Shown here piece after piece: positions 17,908 to 27,759 of a stretch of DNA of 35,236 bases. Under the pieces are notes generated by a model. The model saw nothing but the letters and a program-made list of their open reading frames with translations. It made no database searches and was not told the DNA's origin. The position numbers were made by a program, and so were the translations under genes. Within the stretch, counting starts at the first letter, position 1. Every line of letters starts with the position of its first letter. Origin of the DNA: Cyclobacteriaceae bacterium (GTDB lineage Bacteria > Bacteroidota > Bacteroidia > Cytophagales > Cyclobacteriaceae); assembly GCA_029881895.1 (NCBI GenBank), contig JAOULS010000006.1, positions 1 to 35,236 of the forward strand, in the 5' to 3' direction.

Positions 17908-19659
17908 ATGAAAAAGCAACATTTACTATTTATTATATTACTAGGCATTAGTCCGTTTGTTATTTCACAAACCAACTACCAACAGGAATATTTAAAAGCA
18001 AAAACTTTTTTTAATGAAGGAAATTATAATTTAGCAATGGAGGCTTTTAAGCCTGTCATCCAAAAGGATGAAGAAAACCATTTCTCAGAATACGCTTCAT
18101 ATTTTTATGCGATATCTGCTTATCAAAATGGATTTTCCGCTCTTTCACGAGACATGTTCCTCCAAATCAAACAGCTTTTCCCTAAATGGGATAAAATAGA
18201 AGAAGTACACATTTGGCTTGCCAAAATATACTTTGAAGAAAATGATTTTATTAACGGTTTAAAATATTCTAACGGAGTAGTAATCGGCTATGAGCTAAGC
18301 AAGCGCCAACAATCCTATCATTTAGCTAAAATTGACAGTCTGGAACTCATGAGCAATTTGTTTGACGCTTTTAATAATGATAAAGAAGTGGCCTACCGCT
18401 ATGCACAGCTCATCAACAAACAACCTTTGCATCTTCAAGATCGCACCTTTTTATCAGAGTTAGTGGAAGGTTTCAACCTTGACAAAGAAGAATTTAACAT
18501 CGTTACTTCTGAAGAATCTATCAAAAAAAACAATTACAATGTAGCAGTTATGCTTCCTTTCATGACCGATAAATTACAACCCAAGCTCTATAAGAAAGGA
18601 AATCAATTTGTGATTGATCTATATGAAGGGCTAGTAAAGGCACAGCATGACTTACGTGAAAAAGGTGTAAACATCACCCTTTATGCCTATGACACAAAAA
18701 CAAATAGCAACACCACGCTCGAAATATTGTCGCAACCAGAAATACATGGAATGGATTTAATTATTGGCCCACTCTACCCTGGCCCAAGTCGAGAGGTTTC
18801 TAATTACAGTATTCGTAACAAAATCAACATGTTCAATCCTATTTCTTCTAACCAAGCTGTGATTGGCGAAAATCCCTTTTCATTTTTATACCACCCTACT
18901 GATGCCACACAAGCAAAAGCTGCAGCACAATATGTAATCGAGAGTGAGACCAACAAAAACACCATGATTTTTTATGGAGGCTCTGAAAAAGACTCAATAA
19001 AAGCCTTTACTTTCAGGGATTTAATCGTACAAGATTCTTTTAACATTGTGCACATGCAAAAAATGGAAAAGGACACTACAGGGCATGTGCGAAAACTATT
19101 AACAACAACCTTAGAAGATATAGAGGAAACACTAGAAGAAGAATTAACAGAAGAAGAAAGAGGGATTTTCCTAATTGCACCCGATAGTATCGGGACTATT
19201 TATGTCGCTTCAGACAATAAATTATTAGCATCGAGTGTGGTAAGTGCTATTGAAATACGACCCGATACCATACAAGTAATCGGGTCTACAGAATGGCTAA
19301 AATATCGCTTCATTGATTTTGAAGCATATGAACGATTGGGCATTATACTCACTTCTTCCAACTACTTCAATACTAACAGCTATGGTTGTCGTCAACTTAA
19401 CCATTACTCCATTGCTCGATTCGGAAAACCTGCCAGCACTTATTTTTACAAAGCATATGACATGATGATGTTTTTAGGAGCAAATATGAATGAATACGGC
19501 ACTCTTTTTCAGAATGAATTATATAGCAAACCAGTAGTACCATCAATACTAACGTCAAACATTAGTTTTTTTAAAGCTAATGATAACCAGTATGTGCCAC
19601 TTGTGTATTTTAAAAACAACGAACTCATCACCATAGAACCTACCAATAGCAATGAATAA
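17908..19659 (+). CDS. TPR plus type 1 periplasmic-binding-fold exported protein (LpoA-like)
   Basis: From the ATG at 17908 the product is 583 aa with a signal peptide ([20 protein letters not shown]); the frame reaches a TTG at 17887, which would bury that peptide. Residues about 25-170 look like TPR helices ([40 protein letters not shown]). From about 210 a Leu/Ile/Val-binding type 1 periplasmic fold begins ([13 protein letters not shown], then [15 protein letters not shown]). No permease or ATPase gene is nearby, so a transporter role is unlikely. The same TPR plus binding-fold layout occurs in E. coli LpoA, an activator of a peptidoglycan synthase, but that similarity is architectural only. 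The last 8 bp overlap hemL. Confidence 0.85.
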   Translation: MKKQHLLFIILLGISPFVISQTNYQQEYLKAKTFFNEGNYNLAMEAFKPVIQKDEENHFSEYASYFYAISAYQNGFSALSRDMFLQIKQLFPKWDKIEEVHIWLAKIYFEENDFINGLKYSNGVVIGYELSKRQQSYHLAKIDSLELMSNLFDAFNNDKEVAYRYAQLINKQPLHLQDRTFLSELVEGFNLDKEEFNIVTSEESIKKNNYNVAVMLPFMTDKLQPKLYKKGNQFVIDLYEGLVKAQHDLREKGVNITLYAYDTKTNSNTTLEILSQPEIHGMDLIIGPLYPGPSREVSNYSIRNKINMFNPISSNQAVIGENPFSFLYHPTDATQAKAAAQYVIESETNKNTMIFYGGSEKDSIKAFTFRDLIVQDSFNIVHMQKMEKDTTGHVRKLLTTTLEDIEETLEEELTEEERGIFLIAPDSIGTIYVASDNKLLASSVVSAIEIRPDTIQVIGSTEWLKYRFIDFEAYERLGIILTSSNYFNTNSYGCRQLNHYSIARFGKPASTYFYKAYDMMMFLGANMNEYGTLFQNELYSKPVVPSILTSNISFFKANDNQYVPLVYFKNNELITIEPTNSNE

Positions 19660-20944
19660 AAGTACAAGTAAATCTCTTTTTGATAACGCCAAAAAACACA
19701 TCCCAGGTGGAGTAAATTCTCCCGTAAGAGCATTTAAAGCGGTAGGTGGTGAACCATTATTTATCGCTGCTGCTAAAGGAGCATACATGTATGATGTAGA
19801 TGGTAATCGATTTATCGACATGATCAACTCTTGGGGACCTATGGTATTAGGGCATACTCACGAAAAAATTGAGAAAGCTGTTGAAAAAGCAATAAAAACA
19901 TCGCTTTCATTTGGTGCTCCATCTGCTGCGGAAGTTGAAATCGCAGAACTAATTTGTTCCATGATGCCTAGCATTGAAAAAGTGCGCATGGTAAACTCTG
20001 GTACTGAGGCGACCATGTCTGCTATACGGGTAGCACGTGGTTTTACTGGACGTGATAAAATTATTAAAATGGAAGGCTGCTACCATGGGCATGGTGATTC
20101 CTTTCTTATTGCTGCTGGTAGTGGTGCTATTACCATGGGAACTCCCGACAGCCCTGGTGTAACTGAGGGAACTGCAAAAGACACTCTTCTCGCACCTTAC
20201 AATAACTTAACTGTTGTTCAAGAACTTATCAATAATAACAAAGACGAGATAGCTGCTATTATTTTAGAGCCTGTAGCTGGGAACATGGGATGTGTACTCC
20301 CAAAAGAAGGCTATTTGGAAGGATTGCGAAACTTATGCGATGCGCATGGTATCATTTTAATTTTTGACGAAGTAATGACTGGGTTTCGACTGGCGAAAGG
20401 TGGAGCGCAAGAACGATTTGGTGTTACCCCCGACCTTACCACCATGGGGAAAATAATTGGTGGAGGTATGCCTGTAGGTGCATATGGTGGGAAACAGGAA
20501 ATTATGGATTTCGTTTCCCCACAAGGCCCTGTTTATCAGGCAGGAACTTTGTCGGGTAATCCAATAGCCATGGCAGCAGGACTAGCCATGCTGCACGAAC
20601 TAAACGACAACCCAAGTATCTACGAACAACTTGAAAAAACTACTACTAAATTAGTAGCGGGATATAAAAAATCGTTGGATGAATTAGAACTTGACTATAC
20701 TATCAATCAGGTAGGGTCAATGTACAGCTTGTTTTTCACCAAGGAGAAAGTAACCGATTTTGAATCGGCAAAAACGTGTGATACTGAATTATTTGGCAAG
20801 TATTTCAATGAAATGCTAGAAAGAGGCATATATTTAGCACCTTCTCAATACGAAACGCTTTTCGTTTCTACTGCTATTACAGATGAATTGGCAGATGAGA
20901 TTATCAATGCGAATCATGAGGCGTTGAAAGTAGTTGGTGGATAA
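19652..20944 (+). CDS. hemL: Glutamate-1-semialdehyde 2,1-aminomutase
   Basis: Forms 5-aminolevulinate in the C5 route to haem. The 430-aa class III aminotransferase-fold protein has the family's [13 protein letters not shown]-terminus, [15 protein letters not shown], the ECxYHGH-type segment ([10 protein letters not shown]), FDEVMTGFR (D239) and the PLP lysine K267 in [18 protein letters not shown]. The gene starts inside the end of the preceding gene (ATGAATAA overlap, 8 bp), which points to translational coupling. Confidence 0.97.
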   Translation: MNKSTSKSLFDNAKKHIPGGVNSPVRAFKAVGGEPLFIAAAKGAYMYDVDGNRFIDMINSWGPMVLGHTHEKIEKAVEKAIKTSLSFGAPSAAEVEIAELICSMMPSIEKVRMVNSGTEATMSAIRVARGFTGRDKIIKMEGCYHGHGDSFLIAAGSGAITMGTPDSPGVTEGTAKDTLLAPYNNLTVVQELINNNKDEIAAIILEPVAGNMGCVLPKEGYLEGLRNLCDAHGIILIFDEVMTGFRLAKGGAQERFGVTPDLTTMGKIIGGGMPVGAYGGKQEIMDFVSPQGPVYQAGTLSGNPIAMAAGLAMLHELNDNPSIYEQLEKTTTKLVAGYKKSLDELELDYTINQVGSMYSLFFTKEKVTDFESAKTCDTELFGKYFNEMLERGIYLAPSQYETLFVSTAITDELADEIINANHEALKVVGG

Positions 20945-21044
20945 AAACATTATACATCTTTCATCTGGATCACTTTATTCATTAAGCAATAATGTAGACA
21001 AAAAGAAGTGTTTCTGAATACAACTTAAACAAGGCACATTCAAC

Positions 21045-23315
21045 ATGAAAGATTCATTACAAGGACAATTTGAATTCCAAATAGTAGAGATTAAAAAACT
21101 GAATGGGTATGATAATGCAAATTATCTTATTAGAACGAGTGACACCAAGTATATTTTTAAGACCTACCGCTATACGAGTGACTCGATGTCGTTGGTTGAA
21201 GCTGAAAACAACACCCTTTTATCCCTACAAAACAATCATCAAAACAAACTACCTAAACCAATTCCATTTAAAGATGGCTCGTATGTAAAAATTCTGAAAC
21301 TAAATGGGGAAGAAACCATTTGCAGATTACTCTCTTATTTGGAAGGTAAATTCTTGGGAGATGTAACACTTACGCCCAACCTACTCAACTCCTTAGGTCG
21401 TTTTCTTGCATCGTTAGATTTAAATCTTCAAACATTAAGTAGTTATAGGATTAAGGCAAGAGTATGGGAATGGGATCTTCAATATTTTAATCTTAACAAA
21501 AAATATATTGAGGATATTCCTACTATAAAAGACAGAAACATTGTACGCTATTTTTTTCAACAATTCGAAGAAAACGTTATTCCAGTCATTCCTGAATTAC
21601 GAAAATCCATTATCCATAATGATGCTAATGAGTGGAATATATTAGTCGATGGTGAGGAAATAACTGGGCTTATTGATTTTGGAGATTTAGCCCATTCTCC
21701 ACTTATTAATGAGTTAGCGATCGCAATAACTTATGCATGTTTCGATAAAGAAGATCCTCTGGAGTGGGCTTCTATCATTCTAAAATCTTATCATGAGCTA
21801 TTGCCATTAGAAGAAAAAGAATTAGACATTCTGTATTATCTCATAGCAGCAAGGCTCTGTACAAGTGTATGTAACTCTGCCAATTCTAAAAAACTTAATC
21901 CCACCAATAAATACGCTTCTGTAAGTGAAAAATCAGCTTGGAAAATGCTCTATCGCTGGCTAAGTATTAACCCCATAAAAGCTAAGAACAGCTTTTATTC
22001 TTCTGTTGGTTTTGAAACACACAAACCAGAATCTATTAAAAAAGTAGTTGAACGAAGACACAATGTAGTTAGTCCAATTCTTTCTTTGAGTTACGATACA
22101 CCTATTTACATGGAAAGATCAGCATTTCAATATATGTATGACGCCTATGGAAATACGTTTTTGGATGCCTATAACAACATTCCTCATGTGGGGCACTCTC
22201 ATCCTAAAGTGGTAGAGGCAGGCAGAAAGCAAATGTCAAAACTCAACACTAACACTCGATATACTTATGATTTATTGACTGAATATTCGGAGAAATTACT
22301 ATCAAAATTTCCTAGTTCTTTAAACAAAGTATATTTCGTTAATTCTGGAAGTGCAGCGAGTGACTTAGCCATAAGAATTGCATATGCGCATACCCAACAT
22401 AAAAAAGTAATGGTAATGGAGCATGGCTATCATGGTCATACGCAAACCGCTATAGATATTAGTGATTATAAATTCAGTAACAAAAAAGGGCAAGGTAAAA
22501 AGGACTATATTCTTAAAACACCCATTCCCGACACCTATAGAGGAAAGTACCGTTCAACTGTTGATGATTCAGGTAAACTATATGCCAAAGAAGCTATTGA
22601 AAGTATAGAAAATTCAGAGTCACCAATAGCTGCATTTATTAGTGAACCAATAGTAGGTTGTGGAGGACAAGTACCCTTAGCAGATGGCTATTTACAAGAA
22701 ATATATCCTGCTATTAGAAAGCAAGGTGGTGTATGTATAAGTGATGAGGTGCAAACAGGTTTTGGTCGTTTAGGGGATTATTTTTGGGGGTTTGAAGCAC
22801 AGGGTGTTGTTCCTGATATTGTGATTATTGGAAAACCGATGGCAAATGGTCATCCGATGGGAGCCGTAATCACCACAACCAAAATAGCCGAATCGTTTAG
22901 TGAAGGGGTTGAATTTTTCAGTTCGTTTGGAGGAAATCCTGTTTCTTGTGCTATGGGATTATCAGTATTGGAAATAATAGAAGAGGAAAAACTACAAGAA
23001 AATGCAAAAATGGTAGGTGATTTTTATAAATCACTTTTTATCAATTTACAAAAAAAATATGCATGTATTGGAGATGTAAGAGGAAATGGATTATTTCTTG
23101 GAATTGAAATAATAAAGAACGATAGCTTGGAACCTGCCCCTAAATTAGCCAGTACAATCAAAAATGAACTTAGAAATAATGGCATCCTTATTAGTACAGA
23201 TGGTCCATGGGATAATGTGCTAAAAACGAAACCTCCATTATGTTTCACTAAAGAAAATGCAGATTTTGTGGTGAAGAGTATCGAAAAAGTGTTAGAAAAT
23301 ACCATCGCACCATAA
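21045..23315 (+). CDS. Fused APH-type kinase and class III aminotransferase-fold phospho-lyase
   Basis: A 756-aa two-domain enzyme. Residues 1-310 are an aminoglycoside-phosphotransferase/choline-kinase fold with the catalytic loop [10 protein letters not shown] (H191, D193, N198) and DFGD (D211, D214). Residues about 340-756 are a PLP class III aminotransferase fold with [35 protein letters not shown] (D567) and the PLP lysine K597 in [14 protein letters not shown]. Known families pair these activities: a kinase phosphorylates an amino alcohol such as ethanolamine or 5-hydroxylysine, and a lyase eliminates phosphate and ammonia (ETNPPL, PHYKPL). Fusion in one chain suggests kinase then lyase on one substrate; the substrate is not determined. 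The M23 peptidase domain found between the two parts in some longer bacterial fusions is absent. Confidence 0.88.
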   Translation: MKDSLQGQFEFQIVEIKKLNGYDNANYLIRTSDTKYIFKTYRYTSDSMSLVEAENNTLLSLQNNHQNKLPKPIPFKDGSYVKILKLNGEETICRLLSYLEGKFLGDVTLTPNLLNSLGRFLASLDLNLQTLSSYRIKARVWEWDLQYFNLNKKYIEDIPTIKDRNIVRYFFQQFEENVIPVIPELRKSIIHNDANEWNILVDGEEITGLIDFGDLAHSPLINELAIAITYACFDKEDPLEWASIILKSYHELLPLEEKELDILYYLIAARLCTSVCNSANSKKLNPTNKYASVSEKSAWKMLYRWLSINPIKAKNSFYSSVGFETHKPESIKKVVERRHNVVSPILSLSYDTPIYMERSAFQYMYDAYGNTFLDAYNNIPHVGHSHPKVVEAGRKQMSKLNTNTRYTYDLLTEYSEKLLSKFPSSLNKVYFVNSGSAASDLAIRIAYAHTQHKKVMVMEHGYHGHTQTAIDISDYKFSNKKGQGKKDYILKTPIPDTYRGKYRSTVDDSGKLYAKEAIESIENSESPIAAFISEPIVGCGGQVPLADGYLQEIYPAIRKQGGVCISDEVQTGFGRLGDYFWGFEAQGVVPDIVIIGKPMANGHPMGAVITTTKIAESFSEGVEFFSSFGGNPVSCAMGLSVLEIIEEEKLQENAKMVGDFYKSLFINLQKKYACIGDVRGNGLFLGIEIIKNDSLEPAPKLASTIKNELRNNGILISTDGPWDNVLKTKPPLCFTKENADFVVKSIEKVLENTIAP

Positions 23316-23332
23316 CCCTCAATTAAAAAGGA

Positions 23333-23358
23333 ATTATTTTGATCTCTATCAAAATAAT
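23333..23358. repeat. AT-rich perfect hairpin after the kinase-lyase gene
   Basis: ATTATTTTGAT and its exact complement ATCAAAATAAT flank a 4-nt loop (CTCT), an 11-bp stem 18 nt after the stop codon. There is no T-run beyond the stem on the plus strand. It may act as a weak terminator or a 3' end stabiliser, or be an operator-like palindrome. Confidence 0.5.
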
Positions 23359-23390
23359 ACATAACCCATCAGGTTTTTATCAGTAGAATT

Positions 23391-23403
23391 TGTTACTTGT
23401 TAT
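23391..23403 (+). repeat. Copy 1 of a 13-bp motif upstream of the DUF2911 gene
   Basis: TGTTACTTGTTAT is identical to 24309-24321 upstream of the M14 peptidase gene. In both places ATACTACT follows and ends 1-3 nt before the start codon, after 25 nt here and 10 nt in the other copy. This suggests a shared regulatory or promoter element. Confidence 0.4.
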
Positions 23404-23439
23404 AAATACCATGATACAGGACATTTATATACTACTGAA

Positions 23440-24300
23440 ATGAAAAATATATTTACGTTTATCAGCTACCTCCTATGGTCTTCTATTTGTTTTAGTCAAA
23501 CATTACAAACCCCTACATTAAGTCCTTTTGCTAAAATTTCGCAGGAAATAGGGCTTACAACGATAGAATTAGAATACTCACGACCTTCAGCAAAAGGAAG
23601 AACCATTTTTGGTGCGCTAGTTCCTTATGATATCATTTGGCGAACAGGAGCAAATCAAGGCTCCAAAATCAGTTTTGCAGAACCTGCCCGTATCGGTGGA
23701 AAACCTATTCCATCGGGTGAATATGCTATTTACACCATTCCAGGAAAAGAGGTATGGACGATCATCATTCATTCCAACACCAAATTAAGAAGCTTGGCTG
23801 GTGACAACTACAATCAAGCAGATGATCTCTTTCGATTTGAGGTAAAGCCCCAGAGGATAAATCGCTATGTAGAAACCTTTACCATGCAGTTTTCTGATTT
23901 AAAAACGAATACGGTGAATCTTCAGCTATTATGGGCGAACACATCAGTGAATATCCCCATAGAGGTGGAAGTCGATCAAAAGATTGAGCAACAAATGAGT
24001 GAATTATTGAAAAATCCAGGTAGTATCCCTCACCGAACCTATTTTGAAGCGGCACAATATTACCTCAACAACCAAAAAGATGTAAAAGATGCCCTTTCAT
24101 TTATTAATACAGCACTTGAAAAAAGTCCAAAAAACTTTCGTTATGGGTTATTAAAAGCAAAAATACAAGACAAAGCTGGTGATAGAAAAGCTGCCCTAAA
24201 AACTATTAACACAGCTAACTCATGGGCAAAAGAGGCTAATAATGCCAATTACATTGGTCAAACCGAGTTGTTTAAACAATCTTTGTTAAAAAGGAAATAA
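23440..24300 (+). CDS. DUF2911 domain-containing exported protein
   Basis: A 286-aa protein with signal peptide MKNIFTFISYLLWSSICFSQ. Residues about 25-165 are a DUF2911 domain: LSPFAKISQEIGLTTIELEY, SRPSAKGRTIFG, the signature IWRTGANQGSKISF, and IPSGEYAIYTIPG. The remaining C-terminal part is helical and TPR-like (YFEAAQYYLNNQKDVKDALS, then ALEKSPKNFRYGLLKAKI). The family has no known activity. It sits before a secreted M14 peptidase and shares a 13-bp upstream motif with it. Confidence 0.9.
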   Translation: MKNIFTFISYLLWSSICFSQTLQTPTLSPFAKISQEIGLTTIELEYSRPSAKGRTIFGALVPYDIIWRTGANQGSKISFAEPARIGGKPIPSGEYAIYTIPGKEVWTIIIHSNTKLRSLAGDNYNQADDLFRFEVKPQRINRYVETFTMQFSDLKTNTVNLQLLWANTSVNIPIEVEVDQKIEQQMSELLKNPGSIPHRTYFEAAQYYLNNQKDVKDALSFINTALEKSPKNFRYGLLKAKIQDKAGDRKAALKTINTANSWAKEANNANYIGQTELFKQSLLKRK

Positions 24301-24308
24301 TATTATCC

Positions 24309-24321
24309 TGTTACTTGTTAT
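24309..24321 (+). repeat. Copy 2 of the 13-bp motif, upstream of the M14 peptidase gene
   Basis: TGTTACTTGTTAT, identical to 23391-23403, followed 10 nt later by ATACTACT and then the ATG. See the copy upstream of the DUF2911 gene. Confidence 0.4.
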
Positions 24322-24340
24322 TACATAAACGATACTACTA

Positions 24341-26047
24341 ATGAAATCTTCTCTTTCTTTTACTCACTTTTTCTCTATTGCGCTATTTTTATTTATTAGT
24401 TCTATTTGTTCAGGACAAAATAATGATCCAATGAATCCTAAATGGGACAAATATCATTCTACAGCAGAAACAAACACCCTCCTTGAAGGATGGGCAAAGG
24501 CTTTTCCCAATCTCACCAAATTATATTCCATTGGCGAAACACTAAAAGGCACTCCGCTAATGGTGCTTGAAATATCAAATAAAAATACTGGCGCATCTGC
24601 TACCAAACCCGCCTATTATTATGATGGAAATATTCATGCAGGAGAGTTAACAGGAGCAGAAGTAGCTTTGCATTATGCTTGGCATTTACTTTCTAACTAT
24701 AACAAAAACGAAAGAATTAAGCAACTAGTTGACACTAGGGTAGTATATATCCGCCCAAAATTTAATCCTGACGGTGCTGACTTAGCACTACTTACCCCTA
24801 CGGTGTTACGAAGCACCCCACGTCCTTATGATGAGGATTTTGATGGGCTTATTGATGAAGACCCTAGTAATGATCTTGACGGTAACGGCATCATTACCAA
24901 AATGCGTGTGAAAAATACGAATGGCAAATTTAAGATTAGTGACAAAGATTCTCGGATAATGGAACCTAGAGAAATAGGTGAAATGGGTGGCACTTATTAT
25001 GATATCTATACTGAAGGAACTGATGATGATAAAGATGGTACTTACAATGAAGATGGTGTTGGAGGAATAGATATGAATAGAAATTTTCCAAGAAATTGGG
25101 GATTAGAATTTGAGCAAAAGGGTGCAGGCCCATATCCACTTTCCGAACCAGAAACCAGGGCAACGATTGAATTTATTAATGCTAAAAAACACATTACGGG
25201 TGTATTCCACGGACATACTTCTGGAGGTTTTCTGTTTAGACTTCCTTCTACTACTAACTGGGATAATTATAATATGGCGGATCAAAAGTTGATTATTGAA
25301 TTATCAAGCATGTACACTACAACTACTGGACAACGAGTGATTCCAAGCTATAGCAATCCACGATTGCACCGCCATGGTACATTGATTAGCTGGTCGTATT
25401 GGGACTTTGGAGTAGTGGCCTATGTGCCAGAGTTCTGGGGTGGTTTTGTGGAGGATTATGACGGAGATGGCAACATTACTGAACATGATAAACTTACTTG
25501 GAATGACAAAAATATTAAAGGAGAAGGTTTTATTAATTGGAAAACTTATGAACATCCCGACCTTGGAACTGTAGAAATTGGTGGCTGGAACAGGAAATTC
25601 ACCTTCCAAAATCCTCCTGTTAAATACCTTAAATCAGAAATTGAAAAATACGTGGAATGGATGCTTTGGCTCGCTGAAACTAGCCCGCTACTAACCATCA
25701 ATACTACTGAGGTGACTACCGTTGAAAAGAATAAAGTGGTAATACTTGCCGCTGAAATACAAAATAGTGGCTATTTACCTACTAATATTACCCAAAGAGC
25801 TATTGAAGCAAATCTAAACCAGCCCGTAAGAGCTGTTTTGGAACTAAAAAATGCTGCACTGATTTCAGGTAAGTTAAGTACTGACTTGGGACATATTGTA
25901 GGGTCAAGGGATAGCGATGATGCTTCTTCTGATAGTAAAAGAAATGTAACCTATGGCATTAGAATCGATGGCAGTAATGCCACCGCCACGCTAACCATTT
26001 ACTCCGACAAAGGAGGAGTAGTGAGTGAAGTGATTAAGTTGAATTAA
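24341..26047 (+). CDS. Secreted M14-family zinc carboxypeptidase
   Basis: A 568-aa protein with a signal peptide (about 1-25). The M14 catalytic set is present: zinc ligands H99 and E102 in GNIHAGE, substrate-binding N246-R247 in DMNRNFP, a third zinc histidine in VFHGHTSGG (H292, or H290), and the catalytic glutamate E364 in VPEFWGG. Three acidic, calcium-loop-like segments interrupt or flank the domain (around 164-183, 228-238 and 372-381, for example YDGDGNITEHDK). The last about 110 residues form a separate beta domain. It removes C-terminal residues or amide-linked groups from an unknown, probably extracellular, substrate. The stop lies about 10 bp from the 3' end of a group II intron relic on the other strand. 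Confidence 0.9.
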   Translation: MKSSLSFTHFFSIALFLFISSICSGQNNDPMNPKWDKYHSTAETNTLLEGWAKAFPNLTKLYSIGETLKGTPLMVLEISNKNTGASATKPAYYYDGNIHAGELTGAEVALHYAWHLLSNYNKNERIKQLVDTRVVYIRPKFNPDGADLALLTPTVLRSTPRPYDEDFDGLIDEDPSNDLDGNGIITKMRVKNTNGKFKISDKDSRIMEPREIGEMGGTYYDIYTEGTDDDKDGTYNEDGVGGIDMNRNFPRNWGLEFEQKGAGPYPLSEPETRATIEFINAKKHITGVFHGHTSGGFLFRLPSTTNWDNYNMADQKLIIELSSMYTTTTGQRVIPSYSNPRLHRHGTLISWSYWDFGVVAYVPEFWGGFVEDYDGDGNITEHDKLTWNDKNIKGEGFINWKTYEHPDLGTVEIGGWNRKFTFQNPPVKYLKSEIEKYVEWMLWLAETSPLLTINTTEVTTVEKNKVVILAAEIQNSGYLPTNITQRAIEANLNQPVRAVLELKNAALISGKLSTDLGHIVGSRDSDDASSDSKRNVTYGIRIDGSNATATLTIYSDKGGVVSEVIKLN

Positions 26048-26103
26048 CAGTTTCTAGGTCGAGTAGGTAAAGGGGGGGGGGTATCACCCCTTTACCTCTC
26101 TCA

Positions 26104-26137
26104 GAACCGTACGTGAGCCTCTCGACTCATACGGCTC
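26104..26137 (-). ncRNA. Group II intron domain V, with domain VI just downstream
   Basis: The 34 nt fold as GAGCCGTA paired with TACGGTTC, a one-base and three-base (T and ACG) internal bulge, then GAGTC/GGCTC closed by a GAGA tetraloop. This is the standard domain V with the AGC catalytic triad in the first strand. Domain VI follows at about 26061-26100 as a long stem with an unpaired A in CCTACTC that would be the lariat branch point, although its loop holds a run of ten C on this strand. Confidence 0.9.
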
Positions 26138-26147
26138 TTCTTATGCA

Positions 26148-26429
26148 TCAACTTACTCTTAGTGAACGTATTCTCCTCTGCCAATGGGTAAAAAGATTTG
26201 GGCTTTTATAAGAAAATATTTTTAGCTTTTCTATAATTTCACCTATACTTTCTCTGAGTTTATGGCGCTATCTTACCCATTTGGACAGCCCTTATGTTCA
26301 ATAGGTGAAATTCATTATCAAACTTTCTTCCCCATACTTTCCATAGTAGTTTATCCAATCCCGTAATTTAGGGTTCAACTCTTCCGCCAGTCCGTGTAGG
26401 GTTGTTCTTGTTTTCCTATATAGTTGCAT
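26148..26429 (-). pseudogene. Group II intron maturase (LtrA-type) C-terminal fragment, frameshifted
   Basis: From an ATG at 26429 one frame reads MQLYRKTRTTLHGLAEELNP and on to LRDWINYYGKYGEESL, the start of the maturase-specific C-terminal domain, then hits a stop after NFTY. A shifted frame continues HLLNIRAVQMGKIAP. A third frame gives RHKLRESIGEIIEKLK and SPNLFTHWQRR, the hallmark PxLFxHW ending of LtrA proteins. At least two frame changes plus loss of the entire reverse transcriptase part make it a pseudogene. Confidence 0.88.
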
Positions 26430-27003
26430 TTTTCACAACTCTAAAACTATTTACTTTGCTGCCATTTCCCCTATTTGTGGATCAAAAGACAAAAATTATT
26501 CCCCTGTTCTTGTCCTCGCTTTATAAGGACGGAATCCTCTCTATGCCGACCACCCTGTAACCAATATTCAGGCAACCATTACAGTCTTCTTCGAATAAAC
26601 GATACCGATGGTTTTGATGTTATCTACGCATTTTTCGACACTTCATTCAAGGGTTCAATCATTCATCTCTCTTACTATTACCTTTCCTCATCGCTCACTA
26701 CCGCTTCGTTAAAATTGGCAGCATGAGGTGATTTGGCAACTCTCCCTGACGAGCGTTGCCGAAGGGTTATCCTACTTACAGAACTCCTTCATCTTAATTA
26801 CAGCATTCATCAGTATTGCTTACTAATGATTCAGGATACACCGTTAAAAATGCTCCTCGTAACTATGCTATGATTGCGCTTTTTGCCTTTCTCAAAATCA
26901 AATTCCTTACAAAATCTTTTGCGCCCTTATAAACCTTAATTGGTATTACTAGAAAACCCTGAATCTAAATCACATTAAAGATTTTTCAGTAGTTTAAATT
27001 TTC

Positions 27004-27038
27004 AAAAAAAAATCCCCAGCCATTTATGGTCGGGGATT
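27004..27038 (-). terminator. Intrinsic terminator of the thrS-infC-rpmI-rplT operon
   Basis: On the minus strand AATCCCC (27038-27032) pairs with GGGGATT (27017-27011), with a further CCAT/ATGG inner stem after a G-T pair and one mismatch. A run of nine T follows (27012-27004). It lies about 28 nt after the rplT stop. Confidence 0.88.
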
Positions 27039-27066
27039 ATTAATAAATATAGATCGTAGGTTTTAC

Positions 27067-27414
27067 TTATTTACTTACTTTTTTTACGACAGCTTCAAAT
27101 GCTGCTGGGTGATTCATCGCTAAATCTGCTAATACTTTCCTGTTCAATTCAATATTAGATTTTTTAACATTCCCCATAAATTGAGAGTAAGACATGCCTT
27201 GCAATCTTGCACCAGCATTAATTCTTTGTATCCAAAGTTTTCTAAAATCTCTCTTTTTTACTTTTCTATCACGATAAGCATAAGTTAACCCTTTTTCAAC
27301 TGCATTTTTTGCTACAGTCCAAACATTTTTTCTTCGACCAAAGTATCCTTTGGCTAATTTCATTACTCTTTTTCTTCTTGCTTTTGACGCTACTGCGTTT
27401 ACTGATCTTGGCAT
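27067..27414 (-). CDS. rplT: 50S ribosomal protein L20
   Basis: 115 aa with the L20 pattern: [59 protein letters not shown] and a C-terminal helical domain ending FEAVVKKV. It binds 23S rRNA early in large-subunit assembly. It is the last gene of thrS-infC-rpmI-rplT, 125 bp after rpmI and just before a strong terminator. Confidence 0.98.
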   Translation of the reverse strand: MPRSVNAVASKARRKRVMKLAKGYFGRRKNVWTVAKNAVEKGLTYAYRDRKVKKRDFRKLWIQRINAGARLQGMSYSQFMGNVKKSNIELNRKVLADLAMNHPAAFEAVVKKVSK

Positions 27415-27539
27415 ATTAATATAATTTTTTGGTGGTTGGCGTTACTTTTTACAGCACTCTTATCTTAAAATGACCAATTACCCGGTGAATAATTAAACCT
27501 TCCAATTCCTTTTCTGATAAATAGAAAAGAAAATTGAAA

Positions 27540-27734
27540 TTAAATATTAAGCATAGCTTTTATGTTTGGCTCATCGGACTTATGTACTTGTCCCATTTTA
27601 GTCAAATTACGCTTTTGCTTAGTTTCTTTTTTAGTCAGGATATGGCTTTTAAAAGCATGCTTTCTTTTAATCTTGCCTGTTCCAGTAAGCTTAAATCGCT
27701 TTTTTGCTCCTGATTTCGTTTTAACTTTTGGCAT
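27540..27734 (-). CDS. rpmI: 50S ribosomal protein L35
   Basis: 64 aa, very basic, with the L35 signature [20 protein letters not shown] and [20 protein letters not shown]. It lies 25 bp after infC and upstream of rplT in the conserved infC-rpmI-rplT order. Confidence 0.97.
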   Translation of the reverse strand: MPKVKTKSGAKKRFKLTGTGKIKRKHAFKSHILTKKETKQKRNLTKMGQVHKSDEPNIKAMLNI

Positions 27735-27759
27735 TTTTTATCTATTTATTAACCTATAT

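Larger units (their letters stand above)
26058..26926 (-). mobile_element. Degenerate group II intron with internal deletion
   Basis: This region, inside the 1018-bp gap between the peptidase gene and rplT, reads on the minus strand as a shortened group II intron. The 3' part is certain: an intact 34-nt domain V (26104-26137) followed by a domain VI hairpin with GGTAAAGGGG/CCCCTTTACC arms, and a 3' end near CTACTCGAC at 26058-26066. Upstream (26148-26429) is the broken C-terminus of the intron-encoded maturase. The part at about 26440-26926 has no coding signal but has stems (GGCAAC/GTTGCC at 26735-26760) consistent with domain I-IV RNA. The 5' boundary is uncertain; GGGCGC at 26926-26921 is only a near match to the GUGYG start. 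The reverse transcriptase domains are missing. The stretch 26927-27003 shows nothing. Confidence 0.85.

Noticed and set aside
26475-26726. An 83-codon plus-strand open frame in the intron region
   Set aside because: It lies antisense to group II intron RNA, has no recognisable domain and no promoter; it looks like a chance open frame.
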